DNA from: Methylovirgula sp.
GTDB taxonomy: Bacteria > Pseudomonadota > Alphaproteobacteria > Rhizobiales > Beijerinckiaceae
Direction: 5' to 3'
Length of the DNA: 19,974 nucleotides
NCBI GenBank assembly: GCA_030038595.1
Contig: JASHSW010000103.1
Span: 1 to 19,974, forward strand
Under the pieces are notes generated by a model. That model was not told the DNA's origin and did no database searches. It was given only the letters and a program-made list of their open reading frames with translations. A program made the translations under genes and the position numbers. Positions 6,796 to 15,105 of the stretch are shown piece after piece; position 1 is the first letter of the stretch, and every line of letters starts with the position of its first letter.

Positions 6796-6830
6796 CTTCG
6801 CGACAGCCCGCATTGAGATAGGAAGCAGAC

Positions 6831-7277
6831 ATGGACGAGACCCCGCAATCGCTTCTCGAAAAGGCCCAGGCGGCGGCCGCCGCGGCGCGTCAATCCGCGG
6901 ATGCGGCGCAGTCTTATGCCGACCAACTCGCCCATGCCGGAGGCGCGGCCGCGCATGTGGCGAGCGGCGGGGCGATCGATCCCTTCGTCTTTCGTCTGGC
7001 GATCTTCGCGCTCGCCGTGTTCGTCGGCTATTACGTCGTCTGGTCGGTGACGCCGGCGCTGCATACGCCGCTCATGTCGGTCACCAATGCAATCTCCTCG
7101 GTGATCGTGGTCGGCGCGCTCCTCTCGGTCGGTGTCGATACCTCGACGCCGGGCGACGACGGATCGGCGCTCGCCCGTATCTTCGGCTTCATCGCGCTGA
7201 TCCTGGCTAGCGTGAACATCTTCGGCGGCTTCCTGGTCACCGAGCGGATGCTCTCGATGTACAAGAAGAAGGGCTGA
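6831..7277 (+). CDS. pntAB: NAD(P) transhydrogenase subunit alpha, membrane part (domain II, PntAB)
   Basis: A 148-residue membrane subunit that supplies part of the proton channel (domain II). After a soluble Ala/Gln-rich N-terminus (about 1-48) come four hydrophobic helices: [20 protein letters not shown], the [19 protein letters not shown] region, [18 protein letters not shown] and a shorter interface segment. [14 protein letters not shown] and [13 protein letters not shown] are characteristic of transhydrogenase alpha C-termini, where NIFGGF is followed by TxRML. The ATG is preceded by AGGAAG. It lies 35 bases after pntAA and 4 bases before pntB, so co-translation is expected. The N-terminus is more Ala-rich than usual, which is not unusual in this GC-rich genome. 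Confidence 0.96.
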   Translation: MDETPQSLLEKAQAAAAAARQSADAAQSYADQLAHAGGAAAHVASGGAIDPFVFRLAIFALAVFVGYYVVWSVTPALHTPLMSVTNAISSVIVVGALLSVGVDTSTPGDDGSALARIFGFIALILASVNIFGGFLVTERMLSMYKKKG

Positions 7278-7281
7278 GCCG

Positions 7282-8679
7282 ATGAACGGCAACCTCGCCG
7301 CCCTGCTTTATCTCGTCTCCGGCGTTCTGTTCATCTTGGCGCTGCGCGGCCTCTCCTCGCCCTCGACGTCGCGGCGCGGCAATCTGCTCGGCGTCGTCGG
7401 CATGGTGATCGCGATCGTTACGACGCTCGCCTATCGGTTGCCGGCCGGCTTCTCGGCCTGGATCCTGGTCGTCGTCGGGATCGCGATCGGCGGCGCGATC
7501 GGCATCTGGCGGGCGCGTACCATCGCGATGACCGCCATGCCGCAACTCGTTGCCTCGTTCCATGCGCTCGTCGGTCTCGCCGCCGTTCTCGTCGCCGCCG
7601 GCGCACTCTACGCGCCGCAGGCCTTCGGCATCGGCACGCCGGAAGCGATCCATGCCCAGAGCCTGGTCGAAATGTCGATCGGCGCGGCGATCGGCGCGAT
7701 CACCTTCACCGGTTCGGTGATCGCCTTTCTGAAACTCGACGGGCGCATGTCCGGCGCGCCGATCCTTTTACCGCAGCGCCATGCGGTCAATCTGGCGCTC
7801 GGCGGATTCCTTTTTCTGCTCATCGTGCTGTTCGTGCTCACGCAGAGCGCCGTGCTGTTCTGGCTCATCGCCATCGTCTCCTTCGCGATCGGGGTATTGA
7901 TCATCATTCCGATCGGCGGCGCCGACATGCCGGTTGTCATCTCGATGCTCAACTCCTATTCGGGCTGGGCGGCGGCGGGCATCGGCTTCACGCTCGGCAA
8001 TCTGGCGCTCATCATCACCGGCGCCTTGGTCGGCTCCTCGGGCGCCATCCTCTCCTACATCATGTGCAAAGGGATGAACCGCTCGTTCATCTCGGTGATC
8101 CTCGGCGGATTTGGCGGCGAAACGGCAGGTCCCGCCGGTGCGGCGGAAACCCGGCCCGTCCGGCAGGGTTCGGCGGAAGACGCCGGCTTCATTCTGGAGA
8201 ATGCCGGCAAGGTGATCATCGTGCCGGGCTACGGCATGGCGGTCGCTCAAGCCCAACATGTGCTGCGCGAGATGGCGGATCGGCTCAAGAAGCGCGGCGT
8301 CGACGTAAAATACGCCATCCATCCGGTTGCCGGACGCATGCCGGGGCACATGAACGTGCTGCTTGCCGAAGCCAATGTGCCCTATGACGAAGTCTTCGAG
8401 CTCGAGGACATCAATTCGGAGTTCGCGCAAGCCGATGTCGCCTTCGTCATCGGCGCCAACGACGTGACCAATCCCGCCGCCAAGACCGATCCGAAATCGC
8501 CGATCTACGGCATGCCCGTGCTCGACGTGGAGAAGGCGAAGACCGTGCTGTTCGTCAAGCGCGGCATGGGCTCCGGTTATGCCGGGGTCGAGAACGAGCT
8601 GTTCTTCCGGCCGAATACGATGATGCTGTTCGGCGACGCCAAGAAGATGGTCGAGAGCATTCTGAAGGCGTTGGGGTAA
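7282..8679 (+). CDS. pntB: NAD(P) transhydrogenase subunit beta (domains II and III)
   Basis: A 465-residue beta subunit. Residues 1 to about 270 form some nine membrane helices, including the RHAVNLALGG and GGADMPVVISMLNSYSGWAA segments of the proton pathway. The C-terminal domain III binds NADP: GYGMAVAQAQ at about 316, HPVAGRMPGHMNVLLAEA, IGANDVTNPAAK at about 390 and KRGMGSGYAG at about 425. The complex uses the proton gradient to reduce NADP with NADH, a main NADPH source in many alphaproteobacteria. ATG 7282 lies 4 bases after the pntAB stop, with AAGG in the end of pntAB as ribosome site. All conserved motifs are intact. Confidence 0.97.
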   Translation: MNGNLAALLYLVSGVLFILALRGLSSPSTSRRGNLLGVVGMVIAIVTTLAYRLPAGFSAWILVVVGIAIGGAIGIWRARTIAMTAMPQLVASFHALVGLAAVLVAAGALYAPQAFGIGTPEAIHAQSLVEMSIGAAIGAITFTGSVIAFLKLDGRMSGAPILLPQRHAVNLALGGFLFLLIVLFVLTQSAVLFWLIAIVSFAIGVLIIIPIGGADMPVVISMLNSYSGWAAAGIGFTLGNLALIITGALVGSSGAILSYIMCKGMNRSFISVILGGFGGETAGPAGAAETRPVRQGSAEDAGFILENAGKVIIVPGYGMAVAQAQHVLREMADRLKKRGVDVKYAIHPVAGRMPGHMNVLLAEANVPYDEVFELEDINSEFAQADVAFVIGANDVTNPAAKTDPKSPIYGMPVLDVEKAKTVLFVKRGMGSGYAGVENELFFRPNTMMLFGDAKKMVESILKALG

Positions 8680-8749
8680 AGAGCGAGATTGTTTGTGCTG
8701 GCGCCCGATGCTAGGACTTGGAGGTCTTGGCTCTCTGCGGCGCAGGCGA

Positions 8750-9058
8750 ATGAACATCCGATTGGCAAAACTGACCGTTGCGTTGCTTTTGGCGGCCGCA
8801 ATCGAGATCGCCGCGATGCCGGCGCGGGCTGGAAGTAGCATCGTAAATGCCGGTGTGACGTTCGTAACGCCTTTCGGCATCATGGCCGCCAGCACCTTTG
8901 CCGCCGGACCTCCGCCGCCTCCATCCCCACCGGTTTCCTATTATCCAACCGACTACGGGCCGGTGGGCGGCTTCTACGGCCCGCGCTGCGGGTACGAGCC
9001 GCAGCAGATTTGGAACGGCTACGGCTATGTGGTCGAGCCCGTGAAAGTCTGCAACTGA
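8750..9058 (+). CDS. Small secreted protein with proline-rich segment, unknown function
   Basis: A 102-residue predicted exported protein. Residues 1-27 are a signal peptide (MNIRLAKLTVALLLAAAIEI, cleavage after ARA). The mature part is Gly/Tyr/Pro-rich with GPPPPPSPPVSYYP at 53-66 and two cysteines, C80 and C101, that could form one disulphide. The C-terminal region, GYEPQQIWNGYGYVVEPVKV then C, resembles the WNGY...C ending of small secreted Hyphomicrobiales proteins; this is a pattern impression, not a search. The open frame begins at 8693, but the ATG at 8750 is chosen because it starts the signal peptide; its ribosome site (AGG) is weak. The gene is convergent with the TPR lipoprotein gene. 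Confidence 0.6.
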   Translation: MNIRLAKLTVALLLAAAIEIAAMPARAGSSIVNAGVTFVTPFGIMAASTFAAGPPPPPSPPVSYYPTDYGPVGGFYGPRCGYEPQQIWNGYGYVVEPVKVCN

Positions 9059-9101
9059 GCTGTGCAGACCGGCGCGTTCCGGTCCGATGCGCCGACGCAT
9101 C
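9047..9101. repeat. Three successive perfect hairpins at a convergent gene end
   Basis: GTCTGC/GCAGAC (9047-9052 with 9064-9069), GACCGG/CCGGTC (9067-9072 with 9079-9084) and GATGCG/CGCATC (9086-9091 with 9096-9101), each a perfect 6-bp stem. The first two share three bases and so exclude each other. They cover the stop codon of the secreted-protein gene and the convergent gap. No T-run follows on either strand. Confidence 0.4.
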
Positions 9102-9149
9102 CATCGCGGCGGGCGCCGGCGTTGAGCAGCGAATGGTCGGCGGAACCGG

Positions 9150-9992
9150 CTATGCCCTTCTTTCCATCCGCGTCTCGCCGTCTCTGGCGACCTTGTTGTT
9201 GGGATCGAAGGCGAGCGCGTGCTGGTAATTCGCCAGCGCCTTGGTGCGGTCGCCGAGCTTCTCGTAGGCGAGGCCGAGGCCCGCCCAAGCGTCGGCGTTC
9301 TTGCTGTTGACGTTGAGCGCCGCATTGAAGTCCTCGATCGCCTTCTGCGGCTCATTGAGCGCGATGAAGCTTTCGCCGCGCGCTTCGTAGGGCGCGCCGA
9401 CAAAGGGATTGCGATCGATCGCATTGCTGAAATCGGTGATCGCCATTTGCTGGTTGCCTTCGCGCTGATAGATCAAGCCGCGCGCATGGAATGCTTGGGC
9501 GTTCTCGGGATTGAGGCGGATCGCCTGATCGAGGTCGGCGCGGGCTTGGTCGAGCTTGCCTTGCGAACGCAAAAGGTTGGCGCGGCCGAGATAGGCGGGC
9601 GCGTGGTTGGGATTGACGATGATCGCCTGGTTGAAGTCGGCGAGCGCCAGGTCGTCGTGGCCGATCTGGCGATAGGCGAGCGCTCGATTGGTGAGCGGCG
9701 CCGCGTCGTTCGGGTTGAGCTTGATCGCCTGGGTGAAATCGGCGATCGCCTCTTCGAACCGGCCGATCCTCGCATAGGCGACGCCGCGCGTATTGTAGGC
9801 TTCGGCGCTGTTCGGATTGCGCTGCACGACATCGGTCAAAGAGGCGATATTGGCGTCGGCTTCCTGCGGCGACTCGTTGACGACTTCCGCTACGCCGGTG
9901 CCCGGCATGAACCCGTTGCCGTTCTCGCATCCGGCGAGCCCGAGCGCAGCCGCGGCGAGGACGGCAAATCCGAAGTGGCGTCGAAGACTCAT
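9150..9992 (-). CDS. TPR repeat lipoprotein
   Basis: A 280-residue lipoprotein with six tetratricopeptide repeats at an exact 34-residue period, starting at about residues 62, 96, 130, 164, 198 and 232 (for example AYNTRGVAYARIGRFEEAIADF). TPR stacks bind proteins or peptides; the partner here is unknown. The lipobox is LAGC with C22 as lipidated residue, so it is membrane-anchored in the periplasm. The ATG at 9992 starts the signal peptide (MSLRRHFGFAVLAAA); the frame is open upstream to 10130, but that part would displace the signal. GGGA lies about 8 bases upstream of the ATG. It resembles NlpI-like proteins only in architecture. It is downstream of rpsU on the same strand. Confidence 0.85.
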   Translation of the reverse strand: MSLRRHFGFAVLAAAALGLAGCENGNGFMPGTGVAEVVNESPQEADANIASLTDVVQRNPNSAEAYNTRGVAYARIGRFEEAIADFTQAIKLNPNDAAPLTNRALAYRQIGHDDLALADFNQAIIVNPNHAPAYLGRANLLRSQGKLDQARADLDQAIRLNPENAQAFHARGLIYQREGNQQMAITDFSNAIDRNPFVGAPYEARGESFIALNEPQKAIEDFNAALNVNSKNADAWAGLGLAYEKLGDRTKALANYQHALAFDPNNKVARDGETRMERRA

Positions 9993-10182
9993 CAAGATTC
10001 CCAAACTGTCATTCCGGCCTGCCGCGCGAGGCTGGGAAACGGCGATCAGGGTCTTTGCCGCGCTCCCGTTAGGCCCCTGCTTTCCGGCAAGATTGCGACC
10101 CGGCGAAGCGAATGCCCGGCCGATTCGCACCTAGCACAAGATCGTTGCGGGAAAAATAACGAGATCGCGAGCCGGCGCTCAT

Positions 10183-10205
10183 CCCGGCGAAATCGCCGCG
10201 CCGGG
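10183..10205 (-). terminator. Stem-loop just downstream of rpsU
   Basis: CCCGGCG (10183-10189) and CGCCGGG (10199-10205) form a perfect 7-bp GC stem with a 9-base loop, 11 bases past the rpsU stop in the minus-strand reading. The T-rich stretch TTATTTTT appears only about 25 bases further on, so this is a plausible transcript end but not a textbook intrinsic terminator. Confidence 0.35.
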
Positions 10206-10216
10206 CAACCGGGGAA

Positions 10217-10456
10217 TCAGCGCATTCCGACGGTCGGCTTCGGCTTCATGGGCAGGAGGCCCTCGCGCTGCAGCTTCTTGCGGGCCAGTTTGCGGGCGCG
10301 GCGGATCGCCTCGGCCTTTTCGCGGGCGCGTTTCTCGGAAGGTTTCTCGTAGTGGCCGCGCAGCTTCATCTCGCGGAAAATGCCCTCGCGCTGCATCTTT
10401 TTCTTCAGCGCTTTCAGGGCTTGGTCAACATTGTTGTCGCGAACCAGAACTTGCAC
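10217..10456 (-). CDS. rpsU: 30S ribosomal protein S21
   Basis: A 79-residue S21, a small-subunit protein near the anti-Shine-Dalgarno end of 16S rRNA that aids initiation. The start is a GTG at 10456 giving [19 protein letters not shown], the usual alphaproteobacterial N-terminus, with AAGGA 7 bases upstream. The ATG at 10486 in the same frame would add ten unrelated residues and has no ribosome site. The Lys/Arg-rich C-terminal half ([20 protein letters not shown] at 37-56) is characteristic. It follows purK by 137 bases across a terminator-like hairpin, so it probably has its own promoter. It is slightly longer at the C-terminus (KPKPTVGMR) than the core family. Confidence 0.96.
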   Translation of the reverse strand: MQVLVRDNNVDQALKALKKKMQREGIFREMKLRGHYEKPSEKRAREKAEAIRRARKLARKKLQREGLLPMKPKPTVGMR

Positions 10457-10507
10457 GCAGCCATCCTTGTCTGAGCCGAGCCGCATAAGGAGCAGCCGGA
10501 GCGCGCG

Positions 10508-10539
10508 AAAATCGCCGCCCGATCGGAAGGCGGGCGATT
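10508..10539 (-). terminator. Intrinsic terminator candidate after purK
   Basis: On the minus strand, AATCGCCCGCC (10539-10529) pairs with GGCGGCGATT (10519-10510), about 10 bp with one bulge around a 9-base loop, and the 3' arm ends in TTTT (10511-10508). It lies 54 bases beyond the purK stop and before rpsU, so it would separate purEK from rpsU. Confidence 0.5.
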
Positions 10540-10592
10540 AGCAGAGCCGATCCAATTTGTCCAGGCGAGCCGTGCCCCGCGCGCCGCGCTTC

Positions 10593-11690
10593 TCAAGCTT
10601 CGTACTTGGAGAAAATCCGCGTGACATGGCCCATCTTGCGTCCCGGCCGAGCCTGCTCCTTCCCGTAGAGATGCACGCAGGCGCCGGGTTCGGCCAAAAG
10701 CTCGGCGAATGTTTTGACCTCGTCGCCGATGAGATTGCGCATCACCACCATCGCACCGTGCCGCGCCGTGGAGCCGAGCGGCCAGCCGGCAATCGCCCGG
10801 ATGTGTTGCTCGAACTGCGAGCAGACGGCGCCGTCGAGCGTCCAATGGCCGGAATTGTGTACCCGCGGGGCGATCTCGTTCACCTTGATCGTTTGCCCGG
10901 CCGCGCCCGGCTCCTCGACCACGAACATTTCGACCCCGATGATGCCGACGTATTCGAGCGCGTCGGCGATTTTTTGGGCGGCCGCGACGGCCGCCTTGGC
11001 GCAGTCCCGCTCAACGGCGGCAGGGGCGCGGCTCGTGCTCAGGATGTGGTTCACGTGGACGTTCTCGGTCACGTCATAGGCGGCAAAGCTCCCGTCCACG
11101 CCGCGCGCCGCGATGACCGAGATTTCCTTCACGAACGGAACCACCGATTCGAGAATGGCCGGCACGCCGCCCAGGCTACGGAAACTCGCGGCGAGGTCCG
11201 ATCCGTCGCGGATGGCGATCTGGCCTTTGCCGTCGTAGCCGAAGCGCCGCGTCTTCAAGATCGACGGGCGGCCGAGCTTGGCGACGGCGCGGATCAACGC
11301 GCCGGCGTCCTCGACCGACACGTAGGCGGCCGTCTCGATGCCGAGCGAAGCAAGAAATTCCTTTTCGGCGAGACGGTCCTGACTTGCTTCGAGCGCCGCC
11401 GGGCCGGGGCGCACGGGACAAAGTTGGGCGAGTACCGCAACGCTGCCGGCCGGCACATTCTCGAATTCGTAGGTCGCCACATCGACGTTGCCGGCAAAGT
11501 CGGCGAGCGCATCGGAGTCTTCGAAGGAGCCGACGGTTCGCGCCGCCGCCACATCGAAGGCGGGGCTGTCGGCTTCCGGCGCATAGACGTGTGTCTTGAG
11601 CCCGAGCCTTGCCGCGGCCATCGCCAGCATCCGCCCGAGTTGCCCGCCGCCCAAAATGCCGATCGTGCCGCCCGGCCGGAGGTGCGACAT
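10593..11690 (-). CDS. purK: N5-carboxyaminoimidazole ribonucleotide synthase
   Basis: A 365-residue ATP-grasp enzyme that uses ATP and bicarbonate to convert AIR to N5-CAIR in de novo purine synthesis (cytoplasm). The nucleotide-fold start has GGGQLGRM at 14-21, YEFENVP at 74-80 and TRRFGYDGKGQ at 147-157; the C-terminal ATP-grasp part has KVNEIAPRVHNSGHWT, which binds metal-ATP. All conserved blocks are intact and the length is normal. The ATG is three bases after the purE stop, with AGGA in the end of purE as ribosome site, so the two are co-translated. The product is the substrate of PurE. A terminator candidate follows. Confidence 0.97.
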   Translation of the reverse strand: MSHLRPGGTIGILGGGQLGRMLAMAAARLGLKTHVYAPEADSPAFDVAAARTVGSFEDSDALADFAGNVDVATYEFENVPAGSVAVLAQLCPVRPGPAALEASQDRLAEKEFLASLGIETAAYVSVEDAGALIRAVAKLGRPSILKTRRFGYDGKGQIAIRDGSDLAASFRSLGGVPAILESVVPFVKEISVIAARGVDGSFAAYDVTENVHVNHILSTSRAPAAVERDCAKAAVAAAQKIADALEYVGIIGVEMFVVEEPGAAGQTIKVNEIAPRVHNSGHWTLDGAVCSQFEQHIRAIAGWPLGSTARHGAMVVMRNLIGDEVKTFAELLAEPGACVHLYGKEQARPGRKMGHVTRIFSKYEA

Positions 11691-11693
11691 CCC

Positions 11694-12176
11694 TCAATCC
11701 TCGGGGCGCTCGGCAACCGCCGCAGTCTGCTCCGCGCGCCATGCGGCGAGCCGTTTCGCCAACGCCGCATCGCCCAGCGCCAGCACCGCGGCGGCAAGCA
11801 GCGCCGCGTTGATCGCGCCGGCTTTGCCGATCGCCAACGTGCCGACCGGTACGCCTGCCGGCATCTGCACGATGGAATAGAGCGAATCCTGTCCGGAGAG
11901 CGCCTTGGTCTCGATCGGCACGCCGAGGACCGGCAGATTGGTCATCGCGGCGGTCATGCCGGGCAGATGCGCGGCGCCTCCGGCGCCCGCGATGATGATC
12001 TTGAATCCCGCCGTCTCGGCGCTTTTGGCGAATTTCATCAGCCGATCGGGGGTACGATGCGCGGAGACGATTTTCGTTTCATGGCCGACCTTGAGACGGT
12101 CGAGCGTTTCGGCCGCGTGGCGCATGGTCGTCCAGTCCGATTGGCTGCCCATGAGGATGGCGACAGGCGCGGACAT
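11694..12176 (-). CDS. purE: N5-carboxyaminoimidazole ribonucleotide mutase
   Basis: A 160-residue class I PurE, which moves the carboxyl of N5-CAIR to give CAIR. The active-site blocks are GSQSDW (10-15), SAHRTP (38-43; H40 corresponds to the catalytic His45 of E. coli) and [11 protein letters not shown] (63-73). Presence of PurK beside it supports the class I two-step route rather than the AIR carboxylase type. The start at 12176 follows AAGGA at 8 bases; the open frame to 12236 has no such site. The gene is first of the purEK pair and divergent from the aldo/keto reductase. Confidence 0.97.
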   Translation of the reverse strand: MSAPVAILMGSQSDWTTMRHAAETLDRLKVGHETKIVSAHRTPDRLMKFAKSAETAGFKIIIAGAGGAAHLPGMTAAMTNLPVLGVPIETKALSGQDSLYSIVQMPAGVPVGTLAIGKAGAINAALLAAAVLALGDAALAKRLAAWRAEQTAAVAERPED

Positions 12177-12207
12177 GGACGATTCCTTGCGGCCCAACGA
12201 AGGCAGC

Positions 12208-12236
12208 GGCATAGACGAAGGGGCAAAACCGCGCAA
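12208..12236 (-). promoter_or_regulatory. purE: Sigma70-like promoter candidate for purEK
   Basis: On the minus strand, TTGCGC (12236-12231) and TATGCC (12213-12208) are separated by 17 bases. Both boxes are imperfect. Transcription would start about 25 bases upstream of the purE ATG. No purine-type operator was recognised. Confidence 0.3.
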
Positions 12237-12376
12237 GCGGCCGCCGGGCGTCTTGCCGGACGATATTTCGCGGCCCCGGCAGGCGCTTTCCGTTGGGCGC
12301 GCCGCCGATTGTGCGCTATTTCTCGACTAGCTGGCGGAGCGCCCTCGGCCGCATTTTCCCGAAACTGGATCCGTGC

Positions 12377-13249
12377 ATGGCTTCTCATCCTTCCGCAGCC
12401 GCCTCCGGCCAATTCGAAATTGGCGGCGACATCACGATCAACCGCTTGGGCTTCGGCGCCATGCGGATCACTGGAAGAGGGATTTGGGGCGATCCCGCCG
12501 ATCCGAAGGCGGCGCGCGAGACGTTGAGACTGGTCCCTGAGCTCGGCATCAACTTTATCGATACGGCCGACAGCTACGGCCCGTTCGTGAGCGAAAATCT
12601 GATTCGCGAAGTTCTCTACCCTTACAAAGGCCTCACGATCGCAACCAAAGGCGGCCTGGCGCGTACCGGCCCGGAGATCTGGCGCCCGCTCGGGCGTCCC
12701 GAATATCTGCGCCAATGCGTAATGATGAGTCTGCGCCGCTTGGGCATCGAGCGGATTGATCTGTGGCAGCTTCACAGGATCGACCCCGCTGTTTCGCGCG
12801 ACGAGCAGTTCGCGGTGATCGCGGCGATGTGCAAGGAAGGATTGATCCGCCATGTCGGACTGAGCGACGTCGGCGTCGACGATATCGAAGCGGCGCGCAA
12901 ATACTTCCCCGTCGTCACGGTGCAGAACCGCTACAATCTGGTCAACCGCGCCAGCGAGGATGTGCTCGTCTATTGCGAGAAACACGCAATCGGCTTCATC
13001 CCCTGGGCGCCGCTCGCGGCGGGCGCGCTGGCGCGGCCGGGTTCGGCTCTGGTCGAGATCGCCAAGGCGTTGAATGCAAGCCCGGGACAGGTGGCGCTCG
13101 CCTGGTCGCTGAAACGCTCGAAAGTCATTCTGCCGATCCCCGGAACGGCGGACCCGCAGCATCTCATCGAGAACGTCGCCGCCGCCGAATTTAAGCTCTC
13201 CGACGAAGCGTTCGCAGCGCTCGATCGGCAGGGGCGCAGCGTGTTGTAG
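12377..13249 (+). CDS. Aldo/keto reductase
   Basis: A 290-residue NADPH-dependent oxidoreductase with the AKR barrel. The catalytic tetrad is complete: D62 and Y67 (in IDTADSYG), K91 (in IATKGG) and H133 (in WQLHRID). Later blocks are [25 protein letters not shown] and the cofactor-binding ending [17 protein letters not shown], typical of the AKR group acting on aldehydes or quinones. The substrate is not predictable. The ATG at 12377 is preferred because the N-terminal beta-hairpin region ([18 protein letters not shown]) starts soon after; its ribosome site is weak (GGAT). The frame is open upstream to 12293. It is divergent from purE and not obviously linked to purine synthesis. Confidence 0.93.
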   Translation: MASHPSAAASGQFEIGGDITINRLGFGAMRITGRGIWGDPADPKAARETLRLVPELGINFIDTADSYGPFVSENLIREVLYPYKGLTIATKGGLARTGPEIWRPLGRPEYLRQCVMMSLRRLGIERIDLWQLHRIDPAVSRDEQFAVIAAMCKEGLIRHVGLSDVGVDDIEAARKYFPVVTVQNRYNLVNRASEDVLVYCEKHAIGFIPWAPLAAGALARPGSALVEIAKALNASPGQVALAWSLKRSKVILPIPGTADPQHLIENVAAAEFKLSDEAFAALDRQGRSVL

Positions 13250-13326
13250 GGGCAGGGCGAGCGCACCGCCCGCACGGGCCGCCCCGGCGGTCATCGGTTC
13301 GGCGCGAATGCCTCACTCCCTTTCCG

Positions 13327-13341
13327 CAACCTTGCAGGTTG
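13327..13341. promoter_or_regulatory. Palindromic operator-like site upstream of the Na/Pi transporter gene
   Basis: CAACCT-TGC-AGGTTG is a perfect 6-bp inverted repeat with a 3-base centre, 72 bases upstream of the transporter ATG. Length and spacing fit a dimeric repressor or MerR-type site, but no consensus was matched and no pho box was recognised. Confidence 0.25.
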
Positions 13342-13413
13342 AATTTCGCGCAAAATACGCCAGCTTGGGAGAACGCCAGGCATCGGCCCCGCGGGGTCGT
13401 GGGAGGCGAGCCG

Positions 13414-15087
13414 ATGAACGCGACGCTTTCCCTTCTCGATCTTGCCGGCGCGGTCGCGCTGCTGCTCTGGGGCCTGCATATGGTCCAGAGCGGGATTCAG
13501 CGCGCCTTCGGCCCGGATCTGCGGCGCGGCCTCGGCCGGGCGTTCGGCAATCGTTTCAAGGCCTTTGCCGCCGGGCTCGGCGTCGCCGCGGTTTTACAGA
13601 GCAGCACCGCGACGGGCCTGATGATCGCGGGCTTCGCGACCGCCGGCCTCGTCGATCTCGTCCCGGCGCTCGCCGTGATGCTCGGCGCCAACGTCGGCAC
13701 GACGCTCATCGTCCAGCTTCTTTCCCTCAACCTCGCGACAGGCGCGCCGCTGCTGCTTGTCGTCGGCGTGATGATGTTCCGGCAAGGCAATGCGGCCCGC
13801 ACGCGCGATTTGGGCCGCGTGGCGATCGGCCTTGGGCTCATGCTTTTGGCATTGGCCCAGCTTCTCCTGATCGTCACGCCTTACGAGGATGTGCCGAGCC
13901 TGCGTCTTTTGCTCGGCGCCGTGGCGACGCAACCGATCATCGCCCTCATCTTCGCCGCGCTGCTGGCTTGGGCGGCGCATTCGAGCGCCGCGATCGTGCT
14001 GCTCGTCATGTTGTTTGCGACCAAAGGGGTCATTCCGCTCGACGCGGGACTGGCGCTCGTTCTCGGCGCCAATATCGGCTCGGCGCTCAACCCCGTGCTG
14101 GAAGCGCCGCGCGGCGGCGATCGGGCGGGAGCGCGCGTCGCGCTCGGCAATCTCTTCAACCGGCTGATCGGCGCGGCGATCTTCCTGCCGCTCATCGGCT
14201 GGATCGGACCGCAGCTGCTGCGGATCGAGCCCAATCTCGGCCGCGCCGTCGCCGACTTCCATCTGGCGTTCAATGTCGCGATGGCGCTCGTCTTCCTGCC
14301 GCTGCTGCAGCCGTTCGCGAAACTGCTGCGCTACTGCCTGCCGGCGCGGATCGAGGCGCAAGATCCATCCCGCCCGCTCTACCTCGATCCGGGCGCCGGC
14401 GAGACGCCGGCGATCGCGCTCGGCAACGCGACGCGCGAAACACTGCGGATGATCGACGTGCTCGACGAGATGCTGAACGGCGTCGCCCATGCGCTGGCGC
14501 AGAGCGATCGACAGCAGATCGGCGAGACGCGCCGCATGGACGATATTCTTGACCGGTTGAACAGCGCGATCAAAGCCTATCTGATCGGCCTCGATCCCGA
14601 GGCGCTGAGCGAGGAGGACGACAAGCGACTTGCCGCCATCCTCGCCTTTACGACCAATCTGGAACTTGCCGGGGATGCGATCGATCGCAGCGCCATGGCG
14701 ACGCTGGCGCGTCAACGCAAGCGCGGGTCGGTGCTTTCCAAGAGCGGGCGCGCCGAGGTGCGCACGATGCTCGATCGGCTCGGCGCCAACCTGCGTCTCG
14801 CGGCGACCGCCTTCATGACCGGCGACGATCGGGCCGCGCGGGCGCTCACCGACGAAAAGGCGATCTTCCGCGACATCGAGGCGAGGGCGACGGCGGCGCA
14901 TTTCCAGCACCTGCGCGAAGCGCGGCCGGCGCCTGTCGAAGTCAATACGCTGCATCTCGATCTGCTGCGCGCGCTCAAAAGCGTGAACGATTACCTCGTC
15001 TCCGGCGCCGCCTATCCGATCCTGGAGGAACGCGGCGAACTCAGGCCGAGCCGGCTGCGCGCCAGGCCCAATAAAGACGCGCGCTAG
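13414..15087 (+). CDS. Na/Pi-cotransporter family protein with PhoU-like C-terminal domain
   Basis: A 557-residue membrane protein of the NptA/YjbB type. The two inverted repeats carry the signature QSST: AVLQSSTATGLM at 60-70 and AHSSAAIVLL at about 188, each followed by a GAN motif (LGANVGTT at 90-97 and LGANIGSALNP at about 218). About eight or nine helices span residues 1-310. Residues 330-545 are helical, acidic and PhoU-like (TLRMIDVLDEMLNGV, LNSAIKAYLIGL), a fusion common in bacterial members. The likely role is phosphate movement (export or import) with Na+. The ATG at 13414 follows GGGAGG; the frame is open to 13339. It is convergent with the DUF465 gene 18 bases away. Confidence 0.92.
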   Translation: MNATLSLLDLAGAVALLLWGLHMVQSGIQRAFGPDLRRGLGRAFGNRFKAFAAGLGVAAVLQSSTATGLMIAGFATAGLVDLVPALAVMLGANVGTTLIVQLLSLNLATGAPLLLVVGVMMFRQGNAARTRDLGRVAIGLGLMLLALAQLLLIVTPYEDVPSLRLLLGAVATQPIIALIFAALLAWAAHSSAAIVLLVMLFATKGVIPLDAGLALVLGANIGSALNPVLEAPRGGDRAGARVALGNLFNRLIGAAIFLPLIGWIGPQLLRIEPNLGRAVADFHLAFNVAMALVFLPLLQPFAKLLRYCLPARIEAQDPSRPLYLDPGAGETPAIALGNATRETLRMIDVLDEMLNGVAHALAQSDRQQIGETRRMDDILDRLNSAIKAYLIGLDPEALSEEDDKRLAAILAFTTNLELAGDAIDRSAMATLARQRKRGSVLSKSGRAEVRTMLDRLGANLRLAATAFMTGDDRAARALTDEKAIFRDIEARATAAHFQHLREARPAPVEVNTLHLDLLRALKSVNDYLVSGAAYPILEERGELRPSRLRARPNKDAR

Positions 15088-15105
15088 GGCAGGCGGCGCG
15101 TTCGC

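Noticed and set aside
5551..6813. Long minus-strand open frame (420 codons) opposite pntAA
   Set aside because: It lies wholly antisense to a gene with intact family motifs; its composition is Arg/His/Asp-rich with no domain, the usual shadow of a GC-rich gene.
10557..12527. 656-codon plus-strand open frame across purK and purE
   Set aside because: Antisense to two certain genes in the same operon and extends into the aldo/keto reductase start; Arg-rich composition, no recognisable domain.
12038..13294. 418-codon minus-strand frame spanning the aldo/keto reductase and part of purE
   Set aside because: It crosses two real genes in other frames and has no domain.
13594..14955. 453-codon minus-strand frame opposite the Na/Pi transporter
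   Set aside because: Low-complexity Arg/Glu/Gln composition mirroring the transporter codons; no ribosome site or motif.
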